Below the pieces are notes generated by a model. That model searched no databases and was not told where the DNA came from. It was given only the letters and a program-made list of their open reading frames with translations. A program made the translations under genes and the position numbers. 6,269 nt of DNA from Sulfurimonas sp. (GTDB lineage: Bacteria; Campylobacterota; Campylobacteria; Campylobacterales; Sulfurimonadaceae), in contig JAUSKV010000015.1 of the NCBI GenBank assembly GCA_030646745.1, positions 1 through 6,269 of the forward strand. The letters run 5' to 3'. Positions 5,392 to 6,269 of the stretch are shown here, one piece after another (the first letter of the stretch is position 1; the number at the start of each line of letters is the position of its first letter).

Positions 5392-5418
5392 CCTTTTTAA
5401 AATTTTTATATTTTAGCA
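5392..5418 (-). promoter_or_regulatory. Extended -10 and ribosome binding site deciding the cyclase start
   Basis: Read on the minus strand, TGC-TAAAAT occupies 5418-5410, an extended -10 element. Further on, AAAAAGG occupies 5398-5392, 8 bases from the -10 region, and stands 8 bases (counted from the last G) before GTG at 5383-5381. The earlier in-frame GTG (5419-5417) overlaps the -10 and has no purine-rich site before it. The transcript would begin near 5403, after that GTG. No good -35 is seen. Confidence 0.5.
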
Positions 5419-5540
5419 CAAAAGTAATAAAGAGGCAGAATCTAAGCAGACAATTTACTCCTAAAAGTCTATAAAGAAGCTGTTTTTTTAAGGGATATGG
5501 ATAACTTTTATCTCTCTTTTTTGATATATTTATATTTTAT

Positions 5541-5572
5541 TATGATAGCATGCCATAAACATTAAGTAGGAG
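5541..5572 (+). promoter_or_regulatory. Lipoprotein gene -10 element and ribosome binding site
   Basis: TATGAT at 5541-5546 (five of six consensus bases) follows a very AT-rich tract with TTGATA at 5521-5526, which is too close (14 bases) to be an ideal -35. AGGAG at 5568-5572 lies 5 bases before ATG 5578 and fixes the start with confidence. Confidence 0.45.
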
Positions 5573-5577
5573 ATAAA

Positions 5578-6186
5578 ATGAGAAAAACAATAGTGGTGGG
5601 TGTTACAGCTTTAATGCTTGCATTTATGATGAGTGGTTGTACTGCAATGAAATTGGGTGTAAAATTTATGGGCTTTTCGCCAGAGACACAAGAAGCTTAT
5701 GCAGGAATGATGGATGTAGTTTCAGAAACAGGTGATCCGGCTCAGGCTATGATGAAAGAGTGGCAGATTGTTGATAAAGATATAACAGAAGAGGCTATTT
5801 TTGAAGATATGAAATCACTAGCCGGCGACTACAACATGAGATTTGTCGGTGAGAAAAACATGTTTAGACTTACAGCAGAAGAAAATCCTACACCTGACAA
5901 AGTTGTGCATGCAAGAATTGCTGAATTTTGTTCTTTAAGTATTGCTAAAAAAATGTTAAATCACTCTCGTTTTTACGGCGGATTCATGCCATGCCGTGTA
6001 CTCTATGTTGAGTATGGTGATGGTAGAAGATACTTAATCTCAATGGATATGACTTTAGCTTTATACGGCGGAACAGATAAAAAGCCAATTAATGCAGAGC
6101 TTATGGAAGATATGAAAAATGTTAAAAAAGCAATGGAAGAGATTCCTGCAATTGCAGCCGGTTATGAGATAGAAAAAAAAGATTAA
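5578..6186 (+). CDS. DUF302-like lipoprotein
   Basis: The protein has 202 residues. Residues 1-21 are a lipoprotein signal: basic MRK, a hydrophobic core and the lipobox MSGC with Cys 21 as the acylation site, so the mature protein should be anchored in a membrane facing the periplasm. Residues about 25-105 have no motif I recognise. Residues about 108-200 contain EFCSLSIAKKMLNHSRFYGG, FMPCRVLYVEYGDGRRY and SMDMTLALYGG. This is the pattern of DUF302 proteins common in sulfur- and metal-metabolising bacteria, with the PCR-x-hydrophobic core and a dG turn. Their biochemical role is not established. Cys 118 and Cys 139 could form a disulfide or bind a ligand. It is transcribed away from the heme-containing cyclase, with which it could share a promoter region; a functional link is speculative. 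The DUF302 assignment is by motif recall and should be regarded as probable. Confidence 0.8.
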   Translation: MRKTIVVGVTALMLAFMMSGCTAMKLGVKFMGFSPETQEAYAGMMDVVSETGDPAQAMMKEWQIVDKDITEEAIFEDMKSLAGDYNMRFVGEKNMFRLTAEENPTPDKVVHARIAEFCSLSIAKKMLNHSRFYGGFMPCRVLYVEYGDGRRYLISMDMTLALYGGTDKKPINAELMEDMKNVKKAMEEIPAIAAGYEIEKKD

Positions 6187-6198
6187 TCACTTACTCCC

Positions 6199-6224
6199 TA
6201 TTCCCATCATCTCTGATGGGAATA
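6199..6224. terminator. Perfect 11-bp hairpin after the lipoprotein gene
   Basis: TATTCCCATCA (6199-6209) and TGATGGGAATA (6214-6224) pair perfectly around the tetraloop TCTC. It begins 13 bases after the TAA at 6184-6186. No T run follows on either strand, so it is terminator-like or an mRNA-stabilising 3' hairpin rather than a canonical intrinsic terminator. The remaining bases to 6269 hold no supported feature. Confidence 0.55.
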
Positions 6225-6269
6225 ATTACACCTTTACCAAACTAAATACGCCAACACCTTTAATCTACC

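Noticed and set aside
6234..6269. 3' end of a convergent minus-strand gene
   Set aside because: One minus frame is open for 11 codons from the edge to TAA at 6236-6234, but that is too short to support a call.
1..6269. CRISPR array or tandem direct repeats
   Set aside because: No regularly spaced repeats were seen; the only sizeable direct repeat is the pair of SHOCT tails.

Overview
The window looks like a low-GC genome of the Campylobacterota (Sulfurimonas/Sulfurovum/Arcobacter-like). This is an inference from strong AT bias, AT-rich extended -10 promoters, TTG/GTG starts and the protein types present. No rRNA, tRNA or CRISPR array is visible.

The left half (1 to about 3060) is an AT-rich accessory segment. 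It opens with the C-terminal part of a serine recombinase. The recombinase stop overlaps the start of a gene for a membrane-anchored coiled-coil protein of unknown function. After a 190-base promoter-bearing gap comes a tight same-strand run of four small genes (1119-3057): a single-pass membrane protein, two double-pass membrane proteins that both end in a SHOCT tail, and a small soluble protein with two cysteines. None has a secure function. The order (recombinase, membrane proteins, paired SHOCT tails) suggests a mobile or integrated cargo region.

The middle (3058-3544) has no conventional gene but is not empty. It holds a well-formed promoter (TTGTCA, 17 bases, TGC-TACAAT), an 82-base foldback built around a strong intrinsic terminator, a 19-codon hydrophobic micro-ORF with a good ribosome binding site, a hairpin across its stop codon and a further hairpin after it. 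The ribosome binding site can also pair with sequence after the ORF. This dense arrangement is the most interesting part of the window. It could be an sRNA or attenuator plus a small hydrophobic peptide, possibly of type I toxin style, but that is a hypothesis.

The right half looks more like ordinary chromosome. On the minus strand is a diguanylate cyclase with a periplasmic c-type heme motif (CMQCH), HAMP, a cysteine-containing GAF-like linker and a GGEEF domain with an I-site. It is a likely redox or gas sensor making c-di-GMP. Divergent from it, on the plus strand, is a DUF302-like lipoprotein followed by a perfect 11-bp hairpin.
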